Source: Plasmopara viticola
Taxonomy: Eukaryota > Oomycota > Peronosporomycetes > Peronosporales > Peronosporaceae
Direction: 5' to 3'
Length of the DNA stretch: 64,000 nt
Assembly: GCA_001695595.3 (NCBI GenBank)
Contig: MBPM02000007.1
Span: 1,426,001-1,490,000, forward strand
Shown here one piece after another: positions 33,642 through 44,399 of the stretch. Within the stretch, counting starts at the first letter, position 1. Each line of letters starts with the position of its first letter. Position numbers and translations under genes: made by a program. The notes under the pieces were generated by a model. It was not told the DNA's origin. It made no database searches and saw only the letters and a program-made list of their open reading frames with translations.

Positions 33642-35852
33642 ATGCGGTTTTGCTACTTACGCATTGCCCTATTGACTAGTGCCTTTGCTGCAAATGCATT
33701 CGCTGAGACAGCGGAGACAGATGTCAAATTGGCGGCACCACGGACGACGTCTTCACCTACGTCTGTCCGTGACAATTCTGCTTCGTCTGCGCTCACAGAG
33801 ACGCACGAACCGACGAGTGTCGACGACGAAAATAGAGGGAAGCTTACGGTTAGAAATTTCGCTGGAATTATTGGAAGGACTTACGAAATCAAAGGTGGCA
33901 TAAGAGTTGGATACTTTGACAAACTACTGGCTGAAAAACGGATTACAAAAGCGCTCTACCATGATTTGGGTCTGAATTACCCAAAAGGTGACGTTTTATT
34001 CGACATGAATTGGGTAAGGTGGGCCTTTTTCGTCTGCCAACTTGGTCATCATTTTCGAGAGAATGAATACAAGTTTCTAATTACGGCAATGTCGGCCATA
34101 TATGACGCCGAAACATTGTCGGACATTTTAGTTGCCGCGGCCACTGAAGAAAAAACGGAATTTTTGGCCATTAATTTGACAAAATTTGCCGACGATCACA
34201 TCAAGAGTCGGGTCCTCGATAAATTTCCTTCGCTTACCAAGATGCTATTCCATCGAAAACAACATACGACAAGTACAATTCAAACGCCTACTCGAGAACG
34301 AGTCAACGCGTACATTAAGTCATACGCTACAGACAAGACGCTACAAGACAAGGAGTTTTCCATTTTGACCAGCTACCTGAGTGTTTTGCTCAGCAAGGAT
34401 TACGCTGTCAGCCCTGGGCGACCTGTTTCCCACGAGTGTTCTGAGGATGCTGCTTTACTCCAAACTTTACTTTCGCTAGAAAATTTTCACGATCCGCAAT
34501 GTCTTGGTGATTTGGTCTCGATTTGGGTGGATGTCAGCGTACCCCCGTCTAAAGTCGTCTCCATGCTGGTGCAAGATAAAGCGGAAGCTGATCACTTTAG
34601 CATTCTTTTCACAAACGGGCCATCAAAGAACTTTTGGCTAAACTACCTCGAAAAGTACAATGCGTTAAGCCGAAAGCACAATCTTCCGGACTCTGCAAAC
34701 GCAAATTTCCATAAACTTTTGCAAATGCTGTTTACGGTGGTAAAGCAAGAGTCGCCTGCAATTGACAAAGCCATGGCGTACACTACTCTTCTCAAGTTGC
34801 TGCTTTCACCATCCTCAACCCATCTCAGCTCGAGCCATGAATTTGTGATGAAGCTGATGTCGATTTTGTTGAAGAACAGAACACTTCCGTCCGATGTTTT
34901 GGCCATGCTGATGCACGGTGTAGCAGACGCCGACAAATATACAGCTATCTTTTTGAATAAATCATCGAAAAGATTCTGGGTGCGCTACCTAGAGAAGTTC
35001 AATGCAATAAGCCGAAATTACATTCTCACGGACTCTGCAAACGCAAATTTCCATGAACTTTTGCAAATGCTGTTTACGGTGGTAGAGCAAGAGTCGCCTG
35101 CAATTGACAAATCCATGGCGTACACCACTCTTCTCAAGTTACTGCTTTTACCATCCTCCTCCCATCTCAGCTCGAGCCATGAATTTGTGATGAAGCTGAT
35201 GTCGATCTTGTTATCGAAGAAAATACTTCCGTCCGATGTTTTGTCCATGCTGATGCACGGTAAAGCAGACACCGACAAGTATACTATATTTTTCGTGAAC
35301 AAGCCATCGAAAAGCTTTTGGATGCGCTACCTCAAAATGTACAATGAAGCAAGTGTCAATGACGAGGATTCTACGCGCATCGCAAATAGCGATTTCCAAC
35401 GGCTACTGGTCATGCTGCACGACGTGAAAAAGCCAGAGTCATCTACAGATAGCAAATTTTTGGCGACTAGCACTATTCTTAAGATGCTTATTGCACCAGA
35501 GAATGCCAATATTATCAGGGCCCAACAGTATAAGGAAGCGTTGAAAGCGAATTGGTTAGAAAAAAGGTTTCGTCCGGATGCTGTTGTTTCTCTGCTGCTG
35601 CTCGAAGAGAAGGAAGCAGATTACTTCAAGATTCTTTTTACGGATACGCCAAGCTCGAAGTATTGGGAAGACTACACGAATGCGTACTACGCGGCCACCC
35701 CAACTCTTGGAAACTATAAACTGGCGACGCTTATTGATGTCTTCGACGTCGCAAAGCTAAAAAGTATATTGGAAGCGGGCTTAACAGATGAGGCAACAAG
35801 CAAGAAGGCGGAATCGCTTCTTGCTCTACTTAAGTGGTGGACAAATAGCTGA
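33642..35852 (+). CDS. secreted WY-repeat effector, long subfamily, two modules (736 aa)
   Basis: A probable secreted effector with a chain of WY/LWY helical units. The signal peptide (MRFCYLRIALLTSAFAANAF, then AETA) is followed by a variable S/T-rich linker and ETHEPTSVDDENR (53-65), the place of RXLR-EER; no RXLR. The first block has WVRWAFFVCQLGHHF. A WY unit follows, SIWVDVSVPPSKVVSMLVQD then FWLNYLEKYN. Then come two copies of a 114-residue module (34632-35315) and a final WY unit, NWLEKRFRPDAVVSLLLLEE then YWEDYTNAYYA. It ends with a WW tail. The ATG at 33642 is chosen from the signal peptide; the frame extends upstream only from a non-ATG codon. The target is unknown. Confidence 0.9.
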   Translation: MRFCYLRIALLTSAFAANAFAETAETDVKLAAPRTTSSPTSVRDNSASSALTETHEPTSVDDENRGKLTVRNFAGIIGRTYEIKGGIRVGYFDKLLAEKRITKALYHDLGLNYPKGDVLFDMNWVRWAFFVCQLGHHFRENEYKFLITAMSAIYDAETLSDILVAAATEEKTEFLAINLTKFADDHIKSRVLDKFPSLTKMLFHRKQHTTSTIQTPTRERVNAYIKSYATDKTLQDKEFSILTSYLSVLLSKDYAVSPGRPVSHECSEDAALLQTLLSLENFHDPQCLGDLVSIWVDVSVPPSKVVSMLVQDKAEADHFSILFTNGPSKNFWLNYLEKYNALSRKHNLPDSANANFHKLLQMLFTVVKQESPAIDKAMAYTTLLKLLLSPSSTHLSSSHEFVMKLMSILLKNRTLPSDVLAMLMHGVADADKYTAIFLNKSSKRFWVRYLEKFNAISRNYILTDSANANFHELLQMLFTVVEQESPAIDKSMAYTTLLKLLLLPSSSHLSSSHEFVMKLMSILLSKKILPSDVLSMLMHGKADTDKYTIFFVNKPSKSFWMRYLKMYNEASVNDEDSTRIANSDFQRLLVMLHDVKKPESSTDSKFLATSTILKMLIAPENANIIRAQQYKEALKANWLEKRFRPDAVVSLLLLEEKEADYFKILFTDTPSSKYWEDYTNAYYAATPTLGNYKLATLIDVFDVAKLKSILEAGLTDEATSKKAESLLALLKWWTNS
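34632..35315 (+). repeat. two tandem 342-bp coding modules
   Basis: Each unit starts at F-W-x-x-Y-L (34632 and 34974; the next FW is at 35316), encodes exactly 114 residues and contains ANFHxLLQMLFTVV, YTTLLKLLL, SSHEFVMKLMSILL and LPSDVLxMLMHG. Units differ by scattered substitutions only, with no indels. Confidence 0.92.
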
Positions 35853-36960
35853 AAGGCGATTTGTAATCGCATATTAGTCACAAGACTTTTAAGATTGGTC
35901 GCTACTACTATTTGATACACCGAAGTTTTGAACGACGAATAGCCTAAAACACTAATTTTTTTTAATTTGTTAACAAAGATGTTTGTGATTTTGGGTCGAA
36001 TTTTAGCTAAAGGACGTGGTGTTTTAAATCGTATAAAAATTGATTTACTGCAGACCCAAGATAGAAACTTTTGGGTCGTTTACGCCATGGCTGATCTATT
36101 TGATATAAGGGCTGGGGCATAGGAGGTACGATGCGCATTAGACCTTCCTCAGCAGAAGTGATTATACTGGTAGAAACTAGTCTACATTTCGTCACTGCCA
36201 ACTTGCGTCTGTGCTTCGATCACGGGAATGTAACACTACGAATACAATGAAAAAAGTGAAAAGGGTAAAAACGCATCACTTGCCGGCACCAACTCATCGA
36301 CTTGTGTGTTTAATATAAAAATGCAGATGATACGTCTGATGGCGTTGATATCTTGGGATCGCAAGCTTAAGCGCAAAGTTAACGATGCATGATAAAACTT
36401 TGCAGTAACCGTCAACACTTCGACTCGCCACCCTTCTAGCCAGGGTGCTCGGACCGTGGTCGCAAGAAATAGTATCTGGAAACAAGATTAAACGATCTGG
36501 TAAGCAACATTAACAGCTAGCCACTAAACTTTGATGACGTATCGAACACAGTGGCAACTATCAGCAAAGAATGTCACAGCAACAACTAAACGCGATAGCT
36601 AGTAATTGCTGCAATGCCGCCATAAATTAGTGACTTTGATCCAGCTTGACGAACACGCTCATTGATGCAACTATTTGCTTCTTGCTCAAACATCAAGCTC
36701 TTTTTCCTCCGACATCACTGAATACATCACACTGGAGTCCGTCGTAATGCTTATGCGAAAATGGTCCCCATTTAGCGGTTGATAATGACGCGGCATCCGT
36801 CCTCTTGTAGATCGTTTAAGTATCAATTGAAGCACCGTTCTTGTGTCACTCAACTGCAACAAGCTAATGACTTAAAATGAACCCGGGTAGCCACCTCATA
36901 AATTTTGAATCTTTGTTACCGTATTCACTCGCAATTTTTAAATTAAATGCACGCAAGTCT
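35853..36960. repeat. 3' flank of the long-effector duplicon
   Basis: The segment CTTGCCGGCACCAACTCATCGACTTGTGT and the following TGATGGCGTT block (36279-36350) recur after the effectors ending at 40592 and 56693. The first 40 bp after the stop match the 40592 flank almost exactly. No gene is present. Confidence 0.7.
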
Positions 36961-36989
36961 CAAGCCACTATGTCTACCCAGCACTAAGC

Positions 36990-37533
36990 AAACAATGTTT
37001 GGAACTGCCCATGCGCTCAAGCATGTTGGCAGAAACTAGTGTGTCATTGGACGGGCGAGCAATGGAAACTCCAGCAAATGGACAGATTCCAGCAAGCGTG
37101 CGCCAGCAGGAAAGCACCAGAATTGTCGAGGGTCATCAAGGCCAAACTGAGCAAAGATCATCCGAACGAGAAAAGGAAGTACGGGAAGGAATGGGAGAGG
37201 ATGTGGCGAATTCTTTGCAGTATCTGTATCACCAGCCTATGGCTACAACGGAACAGAGTCGTCTTCAAACAGGAAGCGATAACCGTCGAAGGAAGCGTGC
37301 TCGAGTTTTGGTCGACCGGCCAGCAGCAACTACGAGCTTTAGCGACGCGAGAAAGAAGAACACCAGACAAGTTAGAAAAAGGGACTAGACTCCATCTGTG
37401 CCAACACGAGCTGGAGAAACAACCCACAGAGAAATCTCCGACGGAGATGAGCCCCGTACAACCACCGAACCAGGACCTGGAACCGACGGTGCTAACCAGG
37501 CTTAGGATCATACAGACATCTAGTCGTCGATAA
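36990..37533 (+). mobile_element. LINE reverse-transcriptase C-terminal fragment
   Basis: The frame reads NVWNCPCAQACWQKLVCHWT, which resembles the zinc-binding zf-RVT tail of L1-type elements (H...C..A..VW). It continues with WERMWRILCSICITSLWLQRN and VLEFWSTGQQQLRALATRER, as in the C-termini of oomycete non-LTR elements. About 165 codons are open from 37039, with a stop upstream at 36985. The polymerase core is missing, so this is a 5'-truncated copy. It sits only about 250 bp before the leader of the next effector. A second overlapping frame at 36999-37388 is its shadow. Confidence 0.7.
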
Positions 37534-37739
37534 ACTGACCAAATAGAATCGTCTGCCTCACTCAACTATTCTTCATCTTATATTCTATATACGGTGTCTA
37601 TCGCTTTAGATGGCTGACAATCAGATCTATTAATTCTCATAATGAGATTTTAGCACAAAAAATACTCTTAGCTTGTAATATGTAGTTATTTTTCTCCTGA
37701 ATCTCTTGCCATTCATTATTCCCCAATCACGCAATTCGT

Positions 37740-38018
37740 AGCTCGTCCCACCTCGTTGCTGCTACGCGTCATTCAGTCCATTTGCAGTTTTCTCTCTCAC
37801 TATCTGGCGTAAGGAACCATTATATTGAACGATTTAATGGTGTGCTAACTAACGGTCCGACATCGTGTAGAAAGGAGCTCGCGAATCACGCAGCGCCTTC
37901 ACTTACTCTGCCTGGTATTTACCTGCTGTTGCAACTTTCTTCTACGCCTATCAATACCATTTTGTGTGCTGAGTCTTTAGGTACATTTGTAATCTCGCGG
38001 CTCAGTCACCCTTTCATC
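37740..38018 (+). promoter_or_regulatory. conserved leader of the second long effector
   Basis: Same blocks as at 33370: CCTCGTTGCTGCTACGCGTCATTCAGTCC, then TTTGCAGTTTTCTC, an intron-like segment, and a pyrimidine-rich tract up to CACCCTTTCATC before ATG. Located just downstream of the LINE fragment, so the element may lie close to or inside the promoter. Confidence 0.55.
37809..37870 (+). other. putative 5'-UTR intron with GT donor
   Basis: 62 bp starting GTAAGG, with CTAACTAAC as a branch-like motif and ending GTGTAG before AAAGGAGC. It is the only canonical GT-AG form among the four leaders and anchors the intron interpretation for the others. The coding frame is also open through it, but translation upstream of ATG 38019 is not expected. 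Confidence 0.6.
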
Positions 38019-40592
38019 ATGCGGTTTTGCTACTTACGCATTGCACTACTGACCAGTGCCTTTGCTGCGAATGCATTCGCTAAAACAGCGGAGATCGATG
38101 GCAACTTGGCTGCATCGCGTACCGCGGCTTCACTCAAATTTGTCCGTGATAACTTTGCTGCGTCAGCCGTCACAGAGGATCAAAACCTGACGAGAGTCGA
38201 TGACGAAAGCAGGGTAGGACTTTCAGTTAAAACTTTTGCGAAACTCATTGGAAGGACTCCAGAAATTAGAGGAAATAGAGGCATAACGGTGGAACACTTT
38301 GACAATTTACTGGCTAAAAAAACGATTATCAAACCAAATTACCACGATTTGGGATTAAGCAACCCAAAAGGTAACGTTTTAGTCAACATAAACTGGGTGA
38401 GGTGGGCCTACTTCGTCTGCACACTCAGCCATCATTTTCAAGAGAATGATTACAAGTTTTTGATGACGGCAATGTCGCTCATATATGACCCCGAAGTATT
38501 GTCCGGAATATTAGTCAATTCGGCCAAATATGAGAAAACGAACGTTTTGGTCATTAACCTGGTTAAATTTGCCGACGATGACATCAAAAGTCGGGTCTTC
38601 AAGATGCGTCCTGAGCTTGCGAAGAAACTATCTCATCAAGAGAAATATACGACAACAACGAATACCGAGACTCTATTGTGTCGTGTCAAAGTGTTTATAA
38701 AGGAAAACGCGCGAAATGACATGTTACGAGATGAGAAGGTTTCCATTTTGATCAGCTACCTAAGTGTTTTGCTCAGCAAGGAACACGCTGTCAGCACTGG
38801 AGAATCTGTCTATCGCGAGTACTCTGAGAATGCTGCTTTACTCCAAGCTATACTTTCGCTAAAGAATTTTAACGATCCACAATATCTTGGTAATTTGGTC
38901 TCGATTTGGGTGGATGTGAGGGTACCCCCGTCTAAAATCGTCTCGATGCTGGTGGCAGATAAAGCGGAAGCTGATTACTTTTCCATTCTTCTCTCAGACG
39001 GGCCATCAAGGAACTTTTGGCTAAACTACCACGAAAAGTACAATGCATTAAGCCGAAAGCACATTCTTCCGGACTCTGCAAACGCAAATTTTCATCAACT
39101 TTTGCAAATGGTGTTTACGGTGGCAGAGCAAGAGTCGCCTGGAATTGACAAAGCCATGGCGTACACTACTCTTCTCAAGCTGCTGCTATCACCATCCTCC
39201 ACCCATCTCAGCTCGAGCCATGAATTTGTGATGAAGCTGATGTCGATCTTGTTGATAAAGAGGACACTGCCGTCCACTGTTTTGGCCATGCTGATGCACG
39301 GTGAAGCAGACGCCGACAAGTATACTATATTCTTCGTGAACAAGCAATCAAAAAGCTTTTGGCTACGCTACCTAGAGAAGTTCAATGCAATTAGTCGAGA
39401 TGAGGATTATACGAACTTTGCAAACGCAAATTTCCATGAACTTTTGCAAATGCTGTTTACGGTGGTAGAGCAAGAGTCGCCTACAATTGACAATTCCATG
39501 GCGTATACTACTCTTCTCAAGTTACTGCTTTCACCATCCTCCACCCATCTCAGCTCGAGCCATGAATTTGTGATGAAGCTGATGTCGATCTTGTTGTTGG
39601 ATAAAACACTTCCGTCCGATGTTTTGTCCATGCTGATGCACGGTGAAGCGAACGCCGAAAAATATACAGCTATCTTTGTGAATAAATCATCGAAAAGCTT
39701 CTGGCTACGCTACCTAGAGAAGTACAACGCAATTAGTCGAGATGAGGATTATACGAACTTTGCAAACGCAAACTTCCATCAACTTTTGCAAATGCTGTTT
39801 ACGGTGGTAGAGCAAGAGTCGCCTGTAATTGACAAATCCATGGCGTATACTACTCTTCTCAAGTTACTGCTTTCACCATCCTCCACCCATCTCAGCTCGA
39901 GCCACGAATATGTGATAAAGCTGATGTCGATCTTGTTGTCGAAGAAAATACTTCCGTCCGATGTTTTGTCCATGCTGATGCACGGTAAAGCAGACACCGA
40001 CAAGTATACTATATTTTTCGTGAACAAGCCATCGAAAAGCTTTTGGATGCGCTACCTCAAAATGTACAATGAAGCAAGTGTCAATGACGAGGATTCTACG
40101 CGCATCGCAAATAGCGATTTCCAACGGCTACTGGTCATGCTGCACGACGTGAAAAAGCCAGAGTCATCTACAGATAGCAAATTTTTGGCGACTAGCACTA
40201 TTCTTAAGATGCTAATTGCACCAGAGAATGCCAATATTATCAGGGCCCAACAGTATAAGGAAGCGTTGAGAGCGAATTGGTTGGAGAAAAGGTTTCGTCC
40301 GGATGCTGTTGTTTCTCTGCTGCTGCTCGAAGAGAAGGAAGCAGATTACTTCAAGATTCTTTTTACGGATACGCCAAGCTCGAAGTATTGGGAAGACTAC
40401 ACGAATGCGTTCTACGCGGCCAATCCAACTCTTGGAAACTATAAACTGGCGACGCTTATTGATGTCTTCGACGTCGCAAAGCTAAAAAGTATATTGGAAG
40501 CGGCGTTGACAGATGAGACAACACGCAACAAGGCGGAATCGCTTCTTGCTTTACTTAAGTGGTGGACAAATGGCTTGAACGGCGATTGGTAA
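38019..40592 (+). CDS. secreted WY-repeat effector, long subfamily, three modules (857 aa)
   Basis: The largest family member. The signal peptide is MRFCYLRIALLTSAFAANAF, then AKTA. EDQNLTRVDDESR (53-65) stands where RXLR-EER would be. WVRWAYFVCTLSHHF opens the helical body. The WY unit SIWVDVRVPPSKIVSMLVAD is followed by three 114-aa modules (39015-40040), one more than the gene at 33642, and by the same final WY unit with YWEDYTNAFYA and the WW tail. The 3' third is nearly identical to the gene at 33642, while the N-terminal half has diverged, which suggests gene conversion or a recent partial duplication. ATG 38019 starts the signal peptide; an 80-codon upstream extension of the frame is rejected. 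Confidence 0.9.
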   Translation: MRFCYLRIALLTSAFAANAFAKTAEIDGNLAASRTAASLKFVRDNFAASAVTEDQNLTRVDDESRVGLSVKTFAKLIGRTPEIRGNRGITVEHFDNLLAKKTIIKPNYHDLGLSNPKGNVLVNINWVRWAYFVCTLSHHFQENDYKFLMTAMSLIYDPEVLSGILVNSAKYEKTNVLVINLVKFADDDIKSRVFKMRPELAKKLSHQEKYTTTTNTETLLCRVKVFIKENARNDMLRDEKVSILISYLSVLLSKEHAVSTGESVYREYSENAALLQAILSLKNFNDPQYLGNLVSIWVDVRVPPSKIVSMLVADKAEADYFSILLSDGPSRNFWLNYHEKYNALSRKHILPDSANANFHQLLQMVFTVAEQESPGIDKAMAYTTLLKLLLSPSSTHLSSSHEFVMKLMSILLIKRTLPSTVLAMLMHGEADADKYTIFFVNKQSKSFWLRYLEKFNAISRDEDYTNFANANFHELLQMLFTVVEQESPTIDNSMAYTTLLKLLLSPSSTHLSSSHEFVMKLMSILLLDKTLPSDVLSMLMHGEANAEKYTAIFVNKSSKSFWLRYLEKYNAISRDEDYTNFANANFHQLLQMLFTVVEQESPVIDKSMAYTTLLKLLLSPSSTHLSSSHEYVIKLMSILLSKKILPSDVLSMLMHGKADTDKYTIFFVNKPSKSFWMRYLKMYNEASVNDEDSTRIANSDFQRLLVMLHDVKKPESSTDSKFLATSTILKMLIAPENANIIRAQQYKEALRANWLEKRFRPDAVVSLLLLEEKEADYFKILFTDTPSSKYWEDYTNAFYAANPTLGNYKLATLIDVFDVAKLKSILEAALTDETTRNKAESLLALLKWWTNGLNGDW
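39015..40040 (+). repeat. three tandem 342-bp coding modules
   Basis: Units begin at the F-W pairs at 39015, 39357 and 39699 (next FW at 40041), each exactly 342 bp. The second and third both carry ISRDEDYTNFANANFH, absent from the first, so they arose from each other by a later duplication. Confidence 0.93.
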
Positions 40593-41556
40593 TCGCATGT
40601 TTATCACAAGACTTTTGAGATTGGTCGCTACTACTATTGCGCTTGTGCTTCGGTCGTGAAATTAGGGCCTGAGTATCGAGCGAGAACTTTGAGAGTGACA
40701 ACACCGCGAACACAACAAAAATGAGTAAAAAAGTAGAAGTGCATCACTTGCCCACATCAAATCATCGATTTGTGACTTTGAATGAGAAAAGCAGATGATG
40801 CGTTTGAACGTTGAGCTCGCAGGCTTTAGTGTTTATACGTGAAATATGCCCTGCAGTATGGCGATTCGCCACGCTTTTCAATCAAGGAGTTGATTCGCAT
40901 ACATCTAGTGGTTGCAAGAGATGATGAGATCAAGCTAATTAGTAAGCAACGTTTATAGCTACTGAGTCTTCGAGGACGTATTGAACACAGTGACAACTAG
41001 TAGCTCAACGACAACTCGTTGAGATGAATGCATTCGTCTCGAGCAGAAGAAATTGCTGCAATGCCATTATTCACCATAGAGGATCAGCTTTTGTCGACAG
41101 CTAAAGTGACTTTGGTCTAGCTTTATGAGCACACTTCTTGCCCGAACAATGCACCTCTTCTTTCTCTTGCATCACTAACTACATCACACTTGCCGTGCTG
41201 CTTGCAAGAATTTGCTCTCGATTCAGCTGTCAAATATGGCACGACATCCGTCCTCCTGTAGATTGCTTAACAAAATAAATAAAGTCTCGCTAAGCACCAC
41301 TCACTCAATTGCAACAATCACATTTCAAAACGTAATACTATAAACTTTGGAGATTTACACGAACCAAAACGTTGTTTTACGCACAAAATCCCAAACATCT
41401 TCGTTAGCTACAAATGCTTTATTTATCGTTTAAAACCACGGTGTGCACAATTATTGTAGCAAATTGACTTTAAAGGTTGTTCGTAATATGCGCATAAAAA
41501 GTTGTTATTTCCAGCCACTTAATCACAAGTTGAGTTATGCAACTAGCAATTCCGCC
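40593..41556. repeat. 3' flank of the long-effector duplicon
   Basis: 40600-41340 resembles the flank after 35852 (TCGCATxTTxxTCACAAGACTTTTxAGATTGGTCGCTACTACTATT; CATCACTTGCCxxCA..AATCATCGA) and ends against the inverted pseudogene. No gene. Confidence 0.7.
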
Positions 41557-42580
41557 GCTTCCAATATACTTTTAGCTTTGCGTCGCCGAAGACATCAATA
41601 CGCGTCGCCATTTCATAATTTACAAGAGTTAAGGTGGCCGCGTAGTACGCATTCGTGTAATCTTCCTAATACGTCGAGCTTGGCGTATTCGTAAGAAGAA
41701 TCTTAAAGTAATCTGCTTCCTTCTCTTCAAGCAGCAGCAGAGACACGACAGCATCCGGAGAAAACCTTTTTTGTCAACCAGTTCGCTTTCAACGCTTCCT
41801 TATACTGTTGAGCCCTAATAATGTCGGCTTTCTCTAGTGCAATTAGCATCTTAAGAATAGTGCTAGTCGCCGGAAATTTGCTATTCGTAGATGACTCTGG
41901 CGTTTTCACGTCGTGCAGCATGATCAGTAGCCGCTGGAAATCGCTATTTGCGATGCGCGTAGAATCCTCGTCATTAACACTTGCTTTTATTGTACATTTC
42001 ATCGTAGCGCAGCCAGAATCTATCTGATCACTTGTTTACAGAAAAATGGTATACTTGTCGGCGTCTGCTTCCTTGTGCATCAGCATGGACAAAACATCGG
42101 ACGAAAGTGTTTCCTTTGACAACAAGATCGACATCAGCTTTATCACATATTCTTGGCTCGAGCTGAGATGGGTGGAGGATGGCGAAAGCAGTAACTTGAA
42201 AAGAGTAGTGTACGCCATGGCTTTGTCAATTACAGGCGACTCTTGCTTTACCACCGTTAACAGCATTTGCAAAAGTTCATGGAAATTTTCGTTTGCAGAG
42301 TCCGTAAAAATGTGATCTCGGCTTACTGCATTGTACTATTCGAGGTAGTTTAGCCGAAAGTTTCTTGATGGCCCGTTTGAGAAAAAATGGTAAAATAATT
42401 AGCTTCCGCTTTATCTTTTGCCAACATGGAAACGATTCTAGACCGGAGTATGCTCACACCCAACCAAATCGAGACCAGCGTGAAGTGTGGGGTTTTAACC
42501 ATTCTCGCCTCGTGTATTGCACAAAAAAAGTGGCAATGACGTCACACTGCTTCGCTAGTAAATCTATTGCCGTGTCATGA
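41557..42580 (-). pseudogene. inverted, truncated long-effector pseudogene
   Basis: On the minus strand, pieces match the intact effectors in order: SIWLGVSI-like WY start (about 42460), the module with QMLLTVVKQESPVIDKAMAY and LSSSQEYVIKLMSILL (42036-42272), ASVNDEDSTRIANSDFQRLL (41727-42002) and the final EDYTNAYYA part, which is broken by a stop (about 41600-41690). Frameshifts and stops separate the pieces. The signal peptide and N-terminal half are absent. The copy holds one module and is closest to the genes at 33642 and 38019. It lies opposite to all intact members. Confidence 0.88.
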
Positions 42581-42859
42581 AGTACTTCTTTCATGGACAT
42601 AAATATTATGACGTATACAATAATGAGGTGGTCACGGTTTTGTGAGACCCCTTTACTAAAAAATAGTACGAACCCAATCTATATGATCTACCTTGTGCAC
42701 TAAGCGCTTTCTGACCGTGACAGAGCTTGAAAAGACTGGCAAAGTCGATAGCATAGCCGAGTTAGTGGTCATTTACTCAATATAATAGGTCAATTTTACA
42801 TTGCTATTTGATGCAGCATCATCATGTTGACCGGATTTAGCAGACCATTCAATAACGAA
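42581..42859. other. intergenic
   Basis: No gene and no recognised motif. Confidence 0.4.
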
Positions 42860-43800
42860 ATAGGTGATTGTCGAGCGCCATCGTCATTCACAGATTTGCT
42901 CACAATGGACCCTCCCTATCCGAATTAATACGCTCTGCGCAATTCAAGGAGTACCATGCGTTGTCTTTTCTCTGACAAAACTGAAAGTTCTCGAAGAGAC
43001 TCTTTTTAACATTCCCGTTCGGACACGATTGAACATTAGTTATTTGACGGCTATGTTGACGTCAAGTTAAGACCCGCTTAGTAGAGCCTCCACTCGTTGG
43101 AAGTTGAGCCGCATTACACGCAGCCCAAAGGCGAGCGCCTCGACTAACCTCTTTCGTTGACTTGTTAGGTTAAACATGCAGCGACCGCTGTTAACGATGA
43201 GCGTTGCTAAGTAATCTACGTTCGCCTCATCAGGGCCACACCTTAATGCTTAATCTACCGCCAAGTGTGTATGCAGCATTTGCTGTTCCCTTCGAGCGAT
43301 TCTCAGTGGATAACCTGCCACTTTACATGCACCAAAAGGGCACTCATGCATTGGCTGAGAGTGATCATCTGGCCAAAGTACTTAAATTTGTGGCTGGCAA
43401 AGAGTGTGATTTGTATTTACGATGGCGCCGCAATTCATTTCGTATCAATTGATACGCCTCCGTTAGCGAATTTTGCAAGATATAATAAATGGATACGATA
43501 ACCATTGAAATCCCTCCACTTCGTCGTTTCAACTGAGCTAGCATCGCATTGTACTACAAAAAATACGACGACGAAACACTGACCTTTCTTCAAGTCACCA
43601 TGGCACTCTGTCATTGCCGGTACTTGCGCTCCATCTACGGCAACTTCAGCCGCCAGCTTCTAACTATAATCTACAGAAACTCACTTGCTTGTGTTCCACG
43701 TCTAGTTTTATCTCTTGCCTCTGTTTAGCCTCGTCCTTAGAGAATGTATGTTTTTCTGCTGCTTTCCCAAAACCCCAAAATGAGCATACTGGAATACCAT
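42860..43800 (+). repeat. decayed repeat A, copy 1 (upstream of effector at 44678)
   Basis: It shares blocks with 52990-53900: ...GCATTGGxTxxxAGxxATxATCTGG(C)CAAAGTAC..., GAGTGTGATTTGTAT and ACTCTGTCATTGCCG, in the same order and at the same distance before an effector. A frame here reads ERFSVDNLPLYMHQKGTHAL then AKVLKFVAGKECDLYLRWRR. Stops break the other copy. It looks like an old coding region, host or element, duplicated with the effector; the family is not recognised. Confidence 0.5.
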
Positions 43801-44399
43801 GAATTTGCATTTAAATTTTATTATGTTTTTTTATTATACCAAAAAACTTGACATAGCTGAAGTTGCAGCACAAGATACTGATTCACGTTAAAAATATAGC
43901 GACTGCTGTACATTCTTAATCGCCTCTACTAACAATTGCACCTTGATCTCTGTATGGATGGTGATTTAATTTTATCATTGCCCAGCAATTCGATGCAAAT
44001 TTCGATGCATTGACTACGGTCAGGATTGTCTGTCGTTAGGCGCGACACTTTGGCCACCAACACGTACAGATAACGATGCGGCAAATTCGTCTACACTGTA
44101 GAATGCGCCGCTATTTTCGTTAGAGAAAGTCTACGTCACAAATTAGGTTGTTGAGGAATGGCAGACGCGTTTGCCGTGTCAATATATTGATATATAAATT
44201 TCACATTCTATCGATTATGCTGTTAACGAGAGCTGATTCTATCCATTCAACGGCGCTCTACCCTAAACCTTAGAAATGCTCAGCTACTCATCCGATTGGC
44301 TACAAAACTTGTGGCCAAATTTGAAAATTGTAAATTTTGCACACTTGCTTCTCGTCGCCATCGAATCCCGTGTGTGCATCGGTGCGTACACTTACCTTG
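43801..44399. repeat. 5' flank of the long-effector duplicon
   Basis: Includes GATGCATTGACTACGGTCAGGAT and GGCCACCAACACGTACAGATAA (about 44000-44070), which match the flanks at 32935 and 54290. No gene. Confidence 0.6.

Noticed and set aside
34643..40234. Repeated antisense frames of 60-97 codons inside the long effectors (for example 34643-34936, 39095-39343, 39779-40027)
   Set aside because: They mirror the 342-bp module on the opposite strand and recur only because the module does. They have no gene signals of their own.
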